Source of the DNA: Apibacter muscae
Lineage (GTDB): Bacteria; Bacteroidota; Bacteroidia; Flavobacteriales; Weeksellaceae
NCBI RefSeq assembly: GCF_007845635.1
Contig: NZ_SELG01000041.1
Location: 1-64,000 of the forward strand
Direction of reading: 5' to 3'
Length of the DNA stretch: 64,000 nt
A program made the position numbers and the translations under genes. Positions 36,247 through 46,085 of this stretch are shown piece after piece. The first letter of the stretch is position 1. The number at the start of each line of letters is the position of its first letter. The notes beneath the pieces were generated by a model. It had not been told where the DNA came from, did no database searches, and saw only the letters and a list, made by a program, of their open reading frames with translations.

Positions 36247-37089
36247 ATGAAAAATAATAGAATTTTTGCAACATTATTAATTTTGCTGTTTAATTTAAAC
36301 CTTTTTTCACAAATTGCTATTAATAGTAATGACCCTACAGATTTTGAGTCCATACAATCTGCTTCTTTATCTGTATATTCAAAAAATCCTGAATATCCAA
36401 TTTTAAAAATCTCTGATTTTTTAAATAATAATATTTTTATAATAAATGAAAATGGATATGTAGGGTTAGGAAAAAATGTTACTCCAAAAGTTCGTTTGGA
36501 TTTAAGAGGTGATTCTGAAGGTACAATTGCCGTTGGAAATAGTAACCTTGATGCTGTTACTGCAGGTGCAGGTGCGATCAGGTATAATCCTTTAACATCC
36601 CTTATTGAATATTCAAACGGTTTAACTTGGATAACAATGAAAAAAGCACCGCCTAAAACAAATGTTTTGGCTGTAGCTAGACCAGCAGGATTTACTCTTA
36701 TTGTTCCTAGTGATCAACCCATCAAAGGCTGGACAATAATTAGAGATATAACAAATAGTTTCAATCCAACTACTGGAGTATTTACTGCACCTGACAATGG
36801 TATATATGCTGTTACAGCAAGACTTCTTATAAAAACAATTAATACACCTGCGGATGCTAGTTGTGAATTAAATATTTTTTATACGGATAATGGAGTAGCT
36901 CAAGGGGTTAAAAGTGTATATCCTATAATCGCTCCTACTAGCGGTATTGATATACCTGTTTTTAATAAAACATTTTTATATTTAAAAGCAGGTGATAAAG
37001 TTCATGTATCCTTTTATTCCTATTTGTTAAATTCTCCTTCAATATCAGAGAATGATCAGCTAAACTATATAAATATTGTGAAAGTGTAA
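36247..37089 (+). CDS. Secreted C1q-like protein, third paralogue
   Basis: A 280-residue paralogue. The ATG at 36247 gives a clean signal peptide (MKNNRIFATLLILLFNLNLF, SQ); an upstream ATG at 36223 overlaps the previous stop by 4 bases and is possible. It has AVGNSNLDAVTAGAGAIRYN, then LIEYSNGLTWITM, and a C-terminal domain with GVFTAPDNGIYAVTARLLIK, LKAGDKVHVSFYSYLL and a closing YINIVKV strand. The N-terminal repeat differs more than in the other two (IAINSNDPTDFESIQ). It is last of three genes and is followed by a strong terminator at 37108. Confidence 0.66.
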   Translation: MKNNRIFATLLILLFNLNLFSQIAINSNDPTDFESIQSASLSVYSKNPEYPILKISDFLNNNIFIINENGYVGLGKNVTPKVRLDLRGDSEGTIAVGNSNLDAVTAGAGAIRYNPLTSLIEYSNGLTWITMKKAPPKTNVLAVARPAGFTLIVPSDQPIKGWTIIRDITNSFNPTTGVFTAPDNGIYAVTARLLIKTINTPADASCELNIFYTDNGVAQGVKSVYPIIAPTSGIDIPVFNKTFLYLKAGDKVHVSFYSYLLNSPSISENDQLNYINIVKV

Positions 37090-37107
37090 TTAAAATTAAT
37101 AAAAAAG

Positions 37108-37135
37108 ACTTTAGAGCAATCTAAAGTTTTTTTTT
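37108..37135. terminator. Terminator after the C1q-like operon
   Basis: A perfect 8-bp stem (ACTTTAGA, 37108-37115, with 37120-37127), a GCAA tetraloop and nine T on the plus strand. T on the minus strand too, so it may also end the convergent methyltransferase gene, whose stop overlaps the T run. Confidence 0.88.
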
Positions 37136-38297
37136 AACCATTATGATTATTTTTTTTGGATCCTTCATAAATATCGTAATTGAAAAAACGGCATTCAAGT
37201 TTTCCATTGAATAATTTTATTTTTCTTGAAGGTCTCAAGCCTATTTTTTTATAAGCCTCTAAATCTGAAGTTATAAACCAAGCCAAAGTATTTTTATAGC
37301 TAGTTTTCAAGGTATTTCCTATACTTTGGTAAAAATTGTCTTGTTCAATATTTAAACGTTCGTTGTAAGGAGGGTTAAAAATCAATAAGGTAGGAAATAA
37401 TTCTTTTTGAGTAGTAAAAAAATCTTTCTGATAAATTTCAATAAAATCAGTTAAGTCTGCGGATTTTACATTCTTTAAAGCAGTTTCAACAGCCTTTTTG
37501 TCAATATCGAAACCAACGATTTTACCATTAAAATCCTTAATTCTATTGAGTCGAGTTTCTTTTATTTTATTAAATAAATTAAGATCAAAATTTTTCCAAT
37601 TTTCAAAACCAAACCTTTTTCTGTGTAATTGAGGAGGAATGTTTAAAGCGATCATAGCAGCTTCAATCAATAATGTTCCTGATCCACACATTGGGTCTAA
37701 AAAATTTCCTTTTCCTTCCCATCCTGCTAAATGCAACATTCCTGCGGCTAACACTTCATTGATAGGTGCTTCAAAGAATGTAGATCTATATCCCCGTTTG
37801 AATAATGCATCTCCACTGCTATCAAGGGATATCGTAATATCGTTGTTACTAATATGGAGATGAAATTTAATATCTGGGTGTTTGGCGTCTATATTAGGTC
37901 TTTTACCAAATTTGTTTCGAAATCTATCTACTATAGCATCTTTCATTTTCAGCATTATATACTGGGAATGCTTAAATTCTTCAGAATAAACTGTAGAATC
38001 AATAGCAAAGGTTTGAGAATTAAAAAAATAATTTTCCCAATTAAATTTACTTATATATTTTTCAAAGATAGTATCATTGTTAGCTTTAAATTTATAAATG
38101 GGAACTAAAATTTTTAAAGCACACCTTAAAGAATAATTTGCTTTGTATAGAAAACCAAGATCTCCCTGAAATTCAACAGCTCTATTTTTAATATGTACGT
38201 TAGTTGCTCCGAGTTGTCTTAATTCTTGTGCAAGAACTTCTTCTAAACCATAAAATGTTTTTGCTTGCATTACAAAAGAATTAATGTTTAAATCCAT
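37134..38297 (-). CDS. THUMP-domain RNA methyltransferase, RlmL type
   Basis: A 387-residue class I methyltransferase of the RlmL/YcbY group. The N-terminal THUMP RNA-binding domain (about 10-165) contains FYGLEEVLAQELRQLGATNV and YLSVP-like strands. The Rossmann domain follows: GWEGKGNFLDPMCGSGTLLI (about 187-206) and the target-base motif LIFNPPYNERL (about 304-314), an NPPY motif of N2-guanine methyltransferases. RlmL modifies G2445 of 23S rRNA in E. coli; the RlmK half is absent here, as is common in Bacteroidota. An internal ATG at codon 10 may be the true start. Confidence 0.88.
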   Translation of the reverse strand: MDLNINSFVMQAKTFYGLEEVLAQELRQLGATNVHIKNRAVEFQGDLGFLYKANYSLRCALKILVPIYKFKANNDTIFEKYISKFNWENYFFNSQTFAIDSTVYSEEFKHSQYIMLKMKDAIVDRFRNKFGKRPNIDAKHPDIKFHLHISNNDITISLDSSGDALFKRGYRSTFFEAPINEVLAAGMLHLAGWEGKGNFLDPMCGSGTLLIEAAMIALNIPPQLHRKRFGFENWKNFDLNLFNKIKETRLNRIKDFNGKIVGFDIDKKAVETALKNVKSADLTDFIEIYQKDFFTTQKELFPTLLIFNPPYNERLNIEQDNFYQSIGNTLKTSYKNTLAWFITSDLEAYKKIGLRPSRKIKLFNGKLECRFFNYDIYEGSKKNNHNG

Positions 38298-38490
38298 GAC
38301 TTGAAATTTTCTATTCCAACAAAAGTAATAAAAGAATTTATTAGTAGCATCTACATTAATTTATAAAAATTTTGAACATAATATTAAAAGATGTTTTGAT
38401 ATAAATAAATTTTATAAATTCGTTAAATACTTGAAATTTATTTTAGAATGATTAATTTTTTTATAACATATATAATTAAATAATATAATT

Positions 38491-39855
38491 TTGAGATTTA
38501 TAAATAATAAAATAGAAAAAAATAATCCAAAAATTTTATCAGCTTGGATATTTTATGATTGGGCAAACTCTGTTTATTCACTAGTGATTACATCCACTAT
38601 CTTTCCCATTTATTATTCAATATTAACTACTGAAAGAAATACTAAAAATTACAACGAATATAGAAATGTTTGGTATGATACTCCTATTAGATCAATAATT
38701 CAAATATTCGGTCAAAAATATGAACCAGATGCTTTATTTAGCTATTCATTTACGATTTCATTTATTATGGTTGTTATTTCTACTTTTTTATTATCATCTT
38801 TGGCAGATGTCACTGGTAATAAAAAGAATTTTTTAAAATTTTTTTGTTATTTAGGCGCCTTTTCTTGTATAGGTCTATTCTTTTTTATAGAAAAATCACA
38901 AATTTTATACGGTTTATTTTTAAATATTACTGCAAGCGTAGGCTTTTGGGGGAGCATGGTATTCTATAACTCCTATTTGCCAGATATTGCAACGGAAGAT
39001 AGACAAGATCAAGTTTCAGCAAAGGGATATATGTTAGGATATTTAGGATCCATGTTATTATTGATTTTATGTTTATTTTTAATAGAAGTTGTTGCTCCAG
39101 AAGATGAAAAATTATTGTATATAAGAATTTGTTTTGCTTTGACTGGTATGTGGTGGTTAGGATTTGCCCAGTATACATTTAAATTCCTCCCCAAAAACCA
39201 TAAACAAGAAGGAATAAGAAGAAAAACTGTGATAATTAATAGTTTTAAGACTTTTTATTTATTGTATAGGAGAATTATTAAAAATAAAAATCTATCATTT
39301 TTTCTTCTTAGTTTTTATTTTTATTCGGTAGGAGTTCAAACCATATTTTTAATAGCTGCCTTGTTTGGAACCAATGAGATTAATTTGGAAAGTTATAAAT
39401 TAATAATTTCTATATTGCTTATCCAGCTCATAGCTATATTAGGTGCATACCTTTGTTCACAGTTTTCCAAAGTAATAGGTAATAAAGTTGTTCTAATCAT
39501 TTGCATAAGTATATGGGTAGTAATATGTTTGGGAGGGTATTTACTTGACAAAACAGATCCTAATATAGAATATTACTATTATATAGCAGCAGCAATGGTT
39601 GGATTAGTAATGGGCGGGATACAATCATTATCTAGATCAACTTATAGTAAAATGTTACCGGAAGAAGATAAAGATATTACTGCAACATACTTTAGTTTTT
39701 ATGATATACTTGAAAAACTTGCCATAATATTAGGGACTTTTATATCGGGCTATTTAATAAATAAAACTGGAAATATGAGTAATTCAATTTTTGCAATGTC
39801 TCTCTTCTTTTTTGTAGGATTATTTTTTATGATACTCGTTAAAATTAAAAAGTAA
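38491..39855 (+). CDS. MFS transporter, UMF1 (Atg22-like) family
   Basis: A 454-residue integral membrane protein with about twelve hydrophobic segments. The N-terminal SAWIFYDWANSVYSLVITST (about 17-36) followed by FPIYYSILT is diagnostic for UMF1/Atg22-type major facilitators. A loop with DRQDQVSAKGYMLGYLGSM and GGIQSLSRSTYSKMLPEEDK (about 376-395) are also characteristic. Fungal Atg22 exports amino acids from vacuoles; bacterial substrates are unknown. The only usable start is a TTG at 38491; there is no nearby ATG. A promoter-like TAATTTTG at 38486-38493 overlaps it, so if that element is real the start would have to be elsewhere. Confidence 0.82.
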   Translation: MRFINNKIEKNNPKILSAWIFYDWANSVYSLVITSTIFPIYYSILTTERNTKNYNEYRNVWYDTPIRSIIQIFGQKYEPDALFSYSFTISFIMVVISTFLLSSLADVTGNKKNFLKFFCYLGAFSCIGLFFFIEKSQILYGLFLNITASVGFWGSMVFYNSYLPDIATEDRQDQVSAKGYMLGYLGSMLLLILCLFLIEVVAPEDEKLLYIRICFALTGMWWLGFAQYTFKFLPKNHKQEGIRRKTVIINSFKTFYLLYRRIIKNKNLSFFLLSFYFYSVGVQTIFLIAALFGTNEINLESYKLIISILLIQLIAILGAYLCSQFSKVIGNKVVLIICISIWVVICLGGYLLDKTDPNIEYYYYIAAAMVGLVMGGIQSLSRSTYSKMLPEEDKDITATYFSFYDILEKLAIILGTFISGYLINKTGNMSNSIFAMSLFFFVGLFFMILVKIKK

Positions 39856-39954
39856 AAATATATTTCAATTTTAAATATATTATTAAGATTTATATTTATC
39901 ATTGAAAACAGATTTATATATTTAGAAGCCTAAAATATAGTTCATAAATAATTG

Positions 39955-39962
39955 TAAATTTG
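39955..39962 (+). promoter_or_regulatory. Promoter -7 element for ppk-ppx
   Basis: TAAATTTG matches TAnnTTTG, 23 bases upstream of the ppk start. Confidence 0.6.
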
Positions 39963-39985
39963 GGTAACTTTAAAGAACTTGAAAG

Positions 39986-42043
39986 ATGTTAAAGAAAAAT
40001 CATAAATATATAAATAGAGAGATTAGTTGGTTGAAATTTAATTCAAGAGTTCTTCAAGAAGCCATGGATAAAAAAAATCCATTGTTGGAAAGACTTCGAT
40101 TTCTTGGGATTTATTCTAATAATTTAGATGAGTTTTACAAAGTGCGTTATGCATATATAGCACGTATGATACAATTTCAAAGAAAATATAACAATATAAT
40201 TGAAGATCAAAAAGATGTAGATCTTTTAGATGAAATAAATCAAACGGTAGCCTTTCAACAAAAAAAATACGATTTATTATATGAACAAATTATTAAAGAG
40301 TTAGCGAAAGAAAACACTTTGTTGGTAGATAATGATCATCTTCCAGAAAGCTTAATTCCTTATGTACAAGATTTTTTTCAAAATAAACTAAGTCATAATT
40401 TAACCGTCTTATATTGGATGGAAGGCGATAAAGTTTTGAATTTAAAGGATAATATTTTTTACTTAATCGTTACAATGAAAAAGAAGAATGGCAATCAACA
40501 ATATGCTTTGATTGAAGTTCCCACAGACCGTTTTTCTCGCTTTTTAGTTTTACCAGACATCAACGAAAAGCATTATGTTATATTTTTAGAAGATATTATT
40601 CGATTTCATTTAAAAGATATATTTCAGTTTTTTAAGTTTGAAACCATAGAAGCCAAGTCCATTAAACTAACCAAAGATGCCGATCTATCTGTAGATAACG
40701 ACGTACAAATAAGCTATATGGAAAGTGTAGCAGGGGCTTTAAAAGAAAGGCAAAAAGGTTTGCCCGTACGCTTGGTTTATGATAAAACTATTGATAGTAA
40801 AACCTTGGTTTTTTTAAAAAAAATGTTGAATTTAGATGAATATGATAGTCTTTCGCCCGGTGGTAAATATCATAATAAAAAAGATTTTATGAAATTCCCA
40901 ACCTTAGGCAGAAAAGATTTAGAATATAAAAAAATTGCTCCCATCATCCCTAAAATATTAAGAGAAGAAAAAAATTATTTTAAAGCTTTTGCAAAAGAAG
41001 ATACACTCATTTATACCCCATATTACGATTATTCAGTTTTTCTAAAATTTTTAAGAGGAGCAGCTATAGATCCTAAGGTTACCAAAATTAAAATCACTAT
41101 ATATAGAGTTGCTAACAATTCTCAAATTATAAGCGCATTAATCAATGCCGCAAAAAATGGCAAACAAGTTACTGCTGTTTTAGAATTAAGGGCTCGTTTT
41201 GATGAGGAACAAAACATAAAGTGGTCTCAACAATTACAAGATGAAGGGGTTAACGTAATATTTGGTGTTCCAGGACTTAAAGTACATTCCAAAATCGGAA
41301 TTGTGGAAAGAGAATATCAAAGAGGAGCAGCAACTAGATATGCATTTATTTCAACAGGAAACTTTCATGAAGGAACGGCAAAAATTTATACTGACTTTAC
41401 CCTATTTACAGTGAATGAGTCCATAGTAAACCAAGTAAATGACGTATTTAATTTTTTCAATGCCAATTATTTAGTGAAAAATTACAAAGATTTAGCAGTA
41501 AGTCCTTGGGGGATTAGGAGAAAACTTATATTAGGTATAAAAAGAGAAATTAAAAATAAGAAATCCGGGCTGGTGGCTCAAATCAATTTAAAAGTAAATA
41601 GTTTGTGCGACAAAGAAATTATTGACCATTTATATGATGCATCTAAAAATGGAGTGGAAGTAAGAATTTTAGTTCGAGGAATATGCTCTATAATTCCAGG
41701 AATTAAAGACCTAAGTGAGAATATAAAAGTGATAAGTGTAGTAGATAAATTTTTGGAACATCCAAGATTGTATTGGTTTAAAAATGCGGGTGAAGATGCC
41801 ATATTTATATCGTCCGCAGATATAATGTCCAGAAATTTAGATCATAGAGTAGAAGTTGCTTGCCCTATTACTAATCCTAAGAATAAGGAAGAAATTATGA
41901 AAATATTTAATTTAGGGTTAGAAGATAACGTAAAAGGTCGTTTAATAAAAGAAGGTTTAGAAGAACCTTATCAAAGAAACAGAAGAAGAAAAAATAGATC
42001 TCAAGAAACTATATACCAATTTATAAAAGAATTTAATCAATAA
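39986..42043 (+). CDS. ppk1: Polyphosphate kinase 1
   Basis: A 685-residue enzyme that polymerises ATP gamma-phosphate into polyphosphate and can run in reverse. The N domain begins YINREISWLKFNSRVLQEAM, with LGIYSNNLDEFYKVRYAYIA. The autophosphorylated His is H434 in LKVHSKIGIVERE, followed by FISTGNFHEGTAKIYTDFTL. The second phospholipase-D-like half contains LVRGICSIIPGIKDLSENIK and ISSADIMSRNLDHRVEVACP. Length is normal. It is followed after 19 bases by ppx, so synthesis and hydrolysis of polyphosphate are transcribed together. Confidence 0.96.
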   Translation: MLKKNHKYINREISWLKFNSRVLQEAMDKKNPLLERLRFLGIYSNNLDEFYKVRYAYIARMIQFQRKYNNIIEDQKDVDLLDEINQTVAFQQKKYDLLYEQIIKELAKENTLLVDNDHLPESLIPYVQDFFQNKLSHNLTVLYWMEGDKVLNLKDNIFYLIVTMKKKNGNQQYALIEVPTDRFSRFLVLPDINEKHYVIFLEDIIRFHLKDIFQFFKFETIEAKSIKLTKDADLSVDNDVQISYMESVAGALKERQKGLPVRLVYDKTIDSKTLVFLKKMLNLDEYDSLSPGGKYHNKKDFMKFPTLGRKDLEYKKIAPIIPKILREEKNYFKAFAKEDTLIYTPYYDYSVFLKFLRGAAIDPKVTKIKITIYRVANNSQIISALINAAKNGKQVTAVLELRARFDEEQNIKWSQQLQDEGVNVIFGVPGLKVHSKIGIVEREYQRGAATRYAFISTGNFHEGTAKIYTDFTLFTVNESIVNQVNDVFNFFNANYLVKNYKDLAVSPWGIRRKLILGIKREIKNKKSGLVAQINLKVNSLCDKEIIDHLYDASKNGVEVRILVRGICSIIPGIKDLSENIKVISVVDKFLEHPRLYWFKNAGEDAIFISSADIMSRNLDHRVEVACPITNPKNKEEIMKIFNLGLEDNVKGRLIKEGLEEPYQRNRRRKNRSQETIYQFIKEFNQ

Positions 42044-42062
42044 AATTAATTATTACATACCT

Positions 42063-42956
42063 ATGAATATATCTACCTATGCAGCTATTGATATAGGATC
42101 AAATGCAGTTCGCTTGCTAATCAACAATATTTATGAAACCACAGATTCAGTAACTTTCAATAAAGCAAGTCTCGTAAGAGTTCCTATACGCTTAGGACAA
42201 GATGTATTTACAGATGGTAAGATTTCCGAGCATTCAAAAGAAAGATTAGCACAAGCAATGCAAGCCTATAAACTATTAATGGATATTTACAATGTACAAA
42301 AATTTAGAGCCTTTGCAACTTCTGCTATGAGAGAAAGCCAGAATGCAACGGATGTTATTGATTATGTAAAAAATGTAAGTGGCATTGAGATTGAAGTAAT
42401 TTCAGGAGAAGAAGAAGCAGAGATAATATTTAGTTCAGAATTGAAAAACTATATAGAATCCAATGAATTTTATCTTTTTATAGATGTAGGAGGAGGAAGT
42501 ACAGAAATCTCATTATTAAATAAAGGCAAAGTAATAAATAGTCAATCATTTCCAATAGGTACTGTTCGTTTACTAGATGGCAAAGTAAACGAAGAGTATT
42601 TATTTGAAACAATTAAACCATGGGTTAAAAATATAACCAGAGATTTATCAGTGGAAGCTGTTGGTTCTGGTGGGAACATCAATTATATATTTAAAAATTC
42701 AGAAAAAAAAGAAGGTAAAAGTCTTACTGTTAGCTATTTAGTAAACCAATATAAAATTTTGAAGGAGTTGACTTATAACGAAAGAATTGAAAAGTATAAT
42801 ATGAAACCCGATCGCGCAGATGTTATAGTTCCAGCACTATTAATTTATAGTTCTGTAATGAAGTTTGCCAATGCAAAGCAAATTTTTGTACCTAAAATTG
42901 GAGCTGCAGATGGCATGATAAATTTAATGTATAAGCGTAGCAAAGAAAAAAAATAA
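42063..42956 (+). CDS. ppx: Exopolyphosphatase, Ppx/GppA family
   Basis: A 297-residue protein with the two ASKHA subdomains of Ppx/GppA but without the C-terminal HD-like region, the usual short Bacteroidota form. The ATP/phosphate loops are AAIDIGSNAVRLLI (8-21) and FIDVGGGSTEISLL (about 139-152). FATSAMRESQNATDVIDYV and ISGEEEAEIIF carry the catalytic Glu region. It degrades polyphosphate or (p)ppGpp; the ppk neighbour favours polyphosphate. It follows ppk by 19 bases. Confidence 0.92.
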   Translation: MNISTYAAIDIGSNAVRLLINNIYETTDSVTFNKASLVRVPIRLGQDVFTDGKISEHSKERLAQAMQAYKLLMDIYNVQKFRAFATSAMRESQNATDVIDYVKNVSGIEIEVISGEEEAEIIFSSELKNYIESNEFYLFIDVGGGSTEISLLNKGKVINSQSFPIGTVRLLDGKVNEEYLFETIKPWVKNITRDLSVEAVGSGGNINYIFKNSEKKEGKSLTVSYLVNQYKILKELTYNERIEKYNMKPDRADVIVPALLIYSSVMKFANAKQIFVPKIGAADGMINLMYKRSKEKK

Positions 42957-43044
42957 TTATTATAGATGGTGGACTATAATTATCAATTCATAGATGACGG
43001 AATCTACTTAATTAAATTCATTTATTTCAATCATAACTTACCCA

Positions 43045-45870
43045 ATGACAACACAAAACTGCGATAAAAAATTATTTTTATTGGATGCTTATGCGTTAAT
43101 TTTTAGAGCCTATTATGCATTTATAAAAAACCCTAGAATTAATTCCAAGGGAATAAACACCTCAGCAATCTTCGGTTTCACTAATACATTATTCGACTTA
43201 ATGAAGAGAGAAAAGCCTACTCATTTAGCAGTAGTTTTTGATGTGGGAGAAACCTTTAGGCACAAAGAATATTCAGAATATAAAGCCAATAGAGAAGAAA
43301 CCCCGGAAGCTATACGCATAGCCGTTCCATATATACAGAAAATATTGGAAGCTTTGGAAATTCCTTGCATGTGGAAAGAAGGTTTTGAAGCAGACGACGT
43401 AATAGGTACCTTAGCAAAAAAAGCAGAAAAGGAAGGTTATACAACCTATATGATGACTTCAGATAAAGATTATGCACAACTAGTATCAGAAAAAATTTTT
43501 GTTTATAAACCGGCCACCCGTGGAAATGATATTGAAATTTGGGATATTGAGAAAGTAAAAGAAAAATTTGAAGTTGAAGAGCCAGCTCAAGTGATTGATT
43601 TCTTAGGAATGATGGGGGATAGCGTAGATAATATACCCGGTATTCCTGGGGTGGGAGAAAAAACAGCCAAACAATTCATTAAAGAATACGGAAGTATGGA
43701 AAATCTTTTTTCTCATGCATCAGAGCTTAAAGGAAAAATGAAAGAAAAGATTGAGGCAAATCAAGAAATAGGTTTACTCTCTAAAAGGCTAGCTACCATA
43801 GAAACCGAAGTACCTATAGAATTTCATTATGAAAATTTTACCGTAGATAAGCCTAATGAAGAAAAAGTTGTAGAACTATTTGAAGAATTAGAGTTTAGAA
43901 ATATGATTGTAAACTTTAAAAAAACCTACAATCTAATCTCCGAAAAAGAAATTACGGCAGGCACTTCCAATAAAAAAAATTCAGATTCAGCACAAAAATC
44001 TCTTTTTGATTCTGTACAAGAAGATAATGCCAATATTGAAGAATCAGATCATTGGAAAACACTTGAAAATACCGAACATTTTTATCAGTTGGTAGATACC
44101 CCAACCGCTATTAAATTACTAAAACAAAAACTATTAAAGCAAAAAGTAGTCTGTTTTGATACAGAAACTACTTCAACCAACTCTTTAGAAGCTGAATTGG
44201 TAGGAATATCTTTTTCATATGAAAAAGGTAAAGGTTATTACGTTCCACTAGATCCTGACGATAAACAAAAAACTAATGAAATCTTAGATGTTTTACTTAG
44301 CTTTTTCAATTCTGAAGAAATTGTAAAAGTTGGACAAAATTTGAAATACGATTGTAAAGTTTTAAGAAGATACAACGTTGAGGTTAAAGGCACTCTTTTT
44401 GATACCATGATTGCCCATTACTTAATAAATCCGGATGGCAGGCATGGAATGGATATAATGGCGGAAACCCTCTTACAATATAAACCACTTTCCATTGAAA
44501 CATTAATAGGCAAAAAAGGAAAAAATCAGAAACTCTTTTCAACTGTACCTCTAGAACAACAAAAAGAATATGCAGTGGAGGATTCAGACATTACCCTGCA
44601 ACTTAAAGAAAAATTACAACCCCAGTTAGAAAAAGATAATTTAAAAAAACTATTTGAAGAAATTGAAATGCCACTTATGAAAGTTTTGGCAGATATGGAA
44701 TGGGAGGGAATAAATTTAGATTTGCATGCACTAAAAGAAATGTCTAAGGAATTAGACACCAATCTTTCACACTTAGAAAAAGAAATTTTTACACAAGCTG
44801 GGGAAGAGTTCAATATAAATTCCCCTAAACAATTGGGAGATATTATTTTTGACAAACTGAAACTAGGAAACAAACCCAAAAAAACAAAAACCGGACAATA
44901 TGCAACCGGTGAGGATGTTCTACTAAAACTTGCGCATAAACATAAAATTATAGATCAATTACTGGAATATAGACAATTACAAAAACTTAAAAATACCTAT
45001 GTTGATGCTTTACCCAATGAGGTAAATCCACAAACAGGAAGAGTACATACCACCTTTGCACAAACGGTAGCCGCAACCGGTCGTTTAGCCTCTAACAATC
45101 CCAATTTACAAAATATACCTATACGTACTTCTAGAGGGCAGGAAGTAAGAAAAGCCTTTGTAGCCAAAGATGCTCAACATAAAATTATCTCTGCAGACTA
45201 CTCTCAAATTGAATTAAGAATCATTGCAGCTATGAGCAAAGACCCAGCAATGATTCAATCCTTCAACGAAGGAGAAGATTTTCACCGTTCTACGGCATCA
45301 AAAGTATTTCATGTTCCTATGGGGGAAGTTTCAAGAGAGCAACGTTCTCATGCAAAGACCGTAAACTTTGGTATCATATACGGAGTATCCTCCTTTGGAC
45401 TAAGTGAGCAAACAGGCTTATCACGTTCCGAATCTAAACAATTGATTGATGCTTATTACGAAGCATATCCATTGCTAAAACAATATATGATGGAACAGGT
45501 TGAGATAGCCAGGAAAAATGGATACGTAGAAACCTTACTGGGTAGACGTCGGTATTTACCAGACATACAATCCGCTAATTCAATAGTTCGATCGCATGCA
45601 GAACGAAATGCAGTAAATGCTCCCATACAGGGGACTGCCGCTGATATTATTAAAATAGCCATGATACAGATTCATCAACAAATGATTGAGAAAAAAATGC
45701 ATACGAAACTACTGTTACAAGTCCATGATGAGTTGGTATTTGATTCCCCTGACGAAGAAATTGAGGAAGCTTCTTCTCTAATTAAAAACACTATGGAAGC
45801 AGCCATTCAAATTGAAGTACCTTTATTGGTGGAAGTAGGAGTTGGAAAAAATTGGCTGGAAGCCCATTAG
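43045..45870 (+). CDS. polA: DNA polymerase I
   Basis: A 941-residue polymerase with all three activities. The 5'-3' exonuclease domain (about 5-300) has LFLLDAYALIFRAYYAFIKN and EADDVIGTLAKKAE. The 3'-5' proofreading domain is intact: FDTETTS (D372, E374), VGQNLKYDCKVL, and YAVEDSD. The polymerase domain has motif A SADYSQIELR (D718), motif B RSHAKTVNFGIIYGVSSFG and motif C QVHDELVF (VHDE at 893-896). The linker at about 300-340 is Ser/Asn-rich. It removes RNA primers and fills gaps. It stands 88 bases after ppx and is followed by a 215-base gap. Confidence 0.97.
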   Translation: MTTQNCDKKLFLLDAYALIFRAYYAFIKNPRINSKGINTSAIFGFTNTLFDLMKREKPTHLAVVFDVGETFRHKEYSEYKANREETPEAIRIAVPYIQKILEALEIPCMWKEGFEADDVIGTLAKKAEKEGYTTYMMTSDKDYAQLVSEKIFVYKPATRGNDIEIWDIEKVKEKFEVEEPAQVIDFLGMMGDSVDNIPGIPGVGEKTAKQFIKEYGSMENLFSHASELKGKMKEKIEANQEIGLLSKRLATIETEVPIEFHYENFTVDKPNEEKVVELFEELEFRNMIVNFKKTYNLISEKEITAGTSNKKNSDSAQKSLFDSVQEDNANIEESDHWKTLENTEHFYQLVDTPTAIKLLKQKLLKQKVVCFDTETTSTNSLEAELVGISFSYEKGKGYYVPLDPDDKQKTNEILDVLLSFFNSEEIVKVGQNLKYDCKVLRRYNVEVKGTLFDTMIAHYLINPDGRHGMDIMAETLLQYKPLSIETLIGKKGKNQKLFSTVPLEQQKEYAVEDSDITLQLKEKLQPQLEKDNLKKLFEEIEMPLMKVLADMEWEGINLDLHALKEMSKELDTNLSHLEKEIFTQAGEEFNINSPKQLGDIIFDKLKLGNKPKKTKTGQYATGEDVLLKLAHKHKIIDQLLEYRQLQKLKNTYVDALPNEVNPQTGRVHTTFAQTVAATGRLASNNPNLQNIPIRTSRGQEVRKAFVAKDAQHKIISADYSQIELRIIAAMSKDPAMIQSFNEGEDFHRSTASKVFHVPMGEVSREQRSHAKTVNFGIIYGVSSFGLSEQTGLSRSESKQLIDAYYEAYPLLKQYMMEQVEIARKNGYVETLLGRRRYLPDIQSANSIVRSHAERNAVNAPIQGTAADIIKIAMIQIHQQMIEKKMHTKLLLQVHDELVFDSPDEEIEEASSLIKNTMEAAIQIEVPLLVEVGVGKNWLEAH

Positions 45871-45968
45871 CTATTTATACCTATTATAATGGATAACCCA
45901 AAAATTTTATAACTTTAAAGTTAGAAATTTTTAAATATTCAAGATAGTGTGTGAAACGGTGAAAAAAT

Positions 45969-46002
45969 TAGCTCATTCAAAGACTGTAAATTTAATGAGC
46001 TA
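45969..46002. other. Hairpin between polA and the btuG-like gene
   Basis: A 9-bp perfect stem (TAGCTCATT, 45969-45977, with AATGAGCTA, 45994-46002) and a 16-base loop, without a T run. It could be a 3' structure of the polA mRNA; no function can be assigned. Confidence 0.4.
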
Positions 46003-46053
46003 GTGGTTGAATATAGTCAAAAAAATATTCCTACATTAGATATTAGGAGATAA

Positions 46054-46083
46054 AAAAAAGGAGCTTGTAAAAGCTCCTTTTTT
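46054..46083 (-). terminator. Terminator of the btuB-like/btuG-like pair
   Basis: A perfect 13-bp stem (46054-46066 with 46071-46083, core GGAGCTT) with a GTAA tetraloop and T runs in both directions. It is immediately past the stop of the minus-strand gene at 46086. Confidence 0.9.
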
Positions 46084-46085
46084 AT

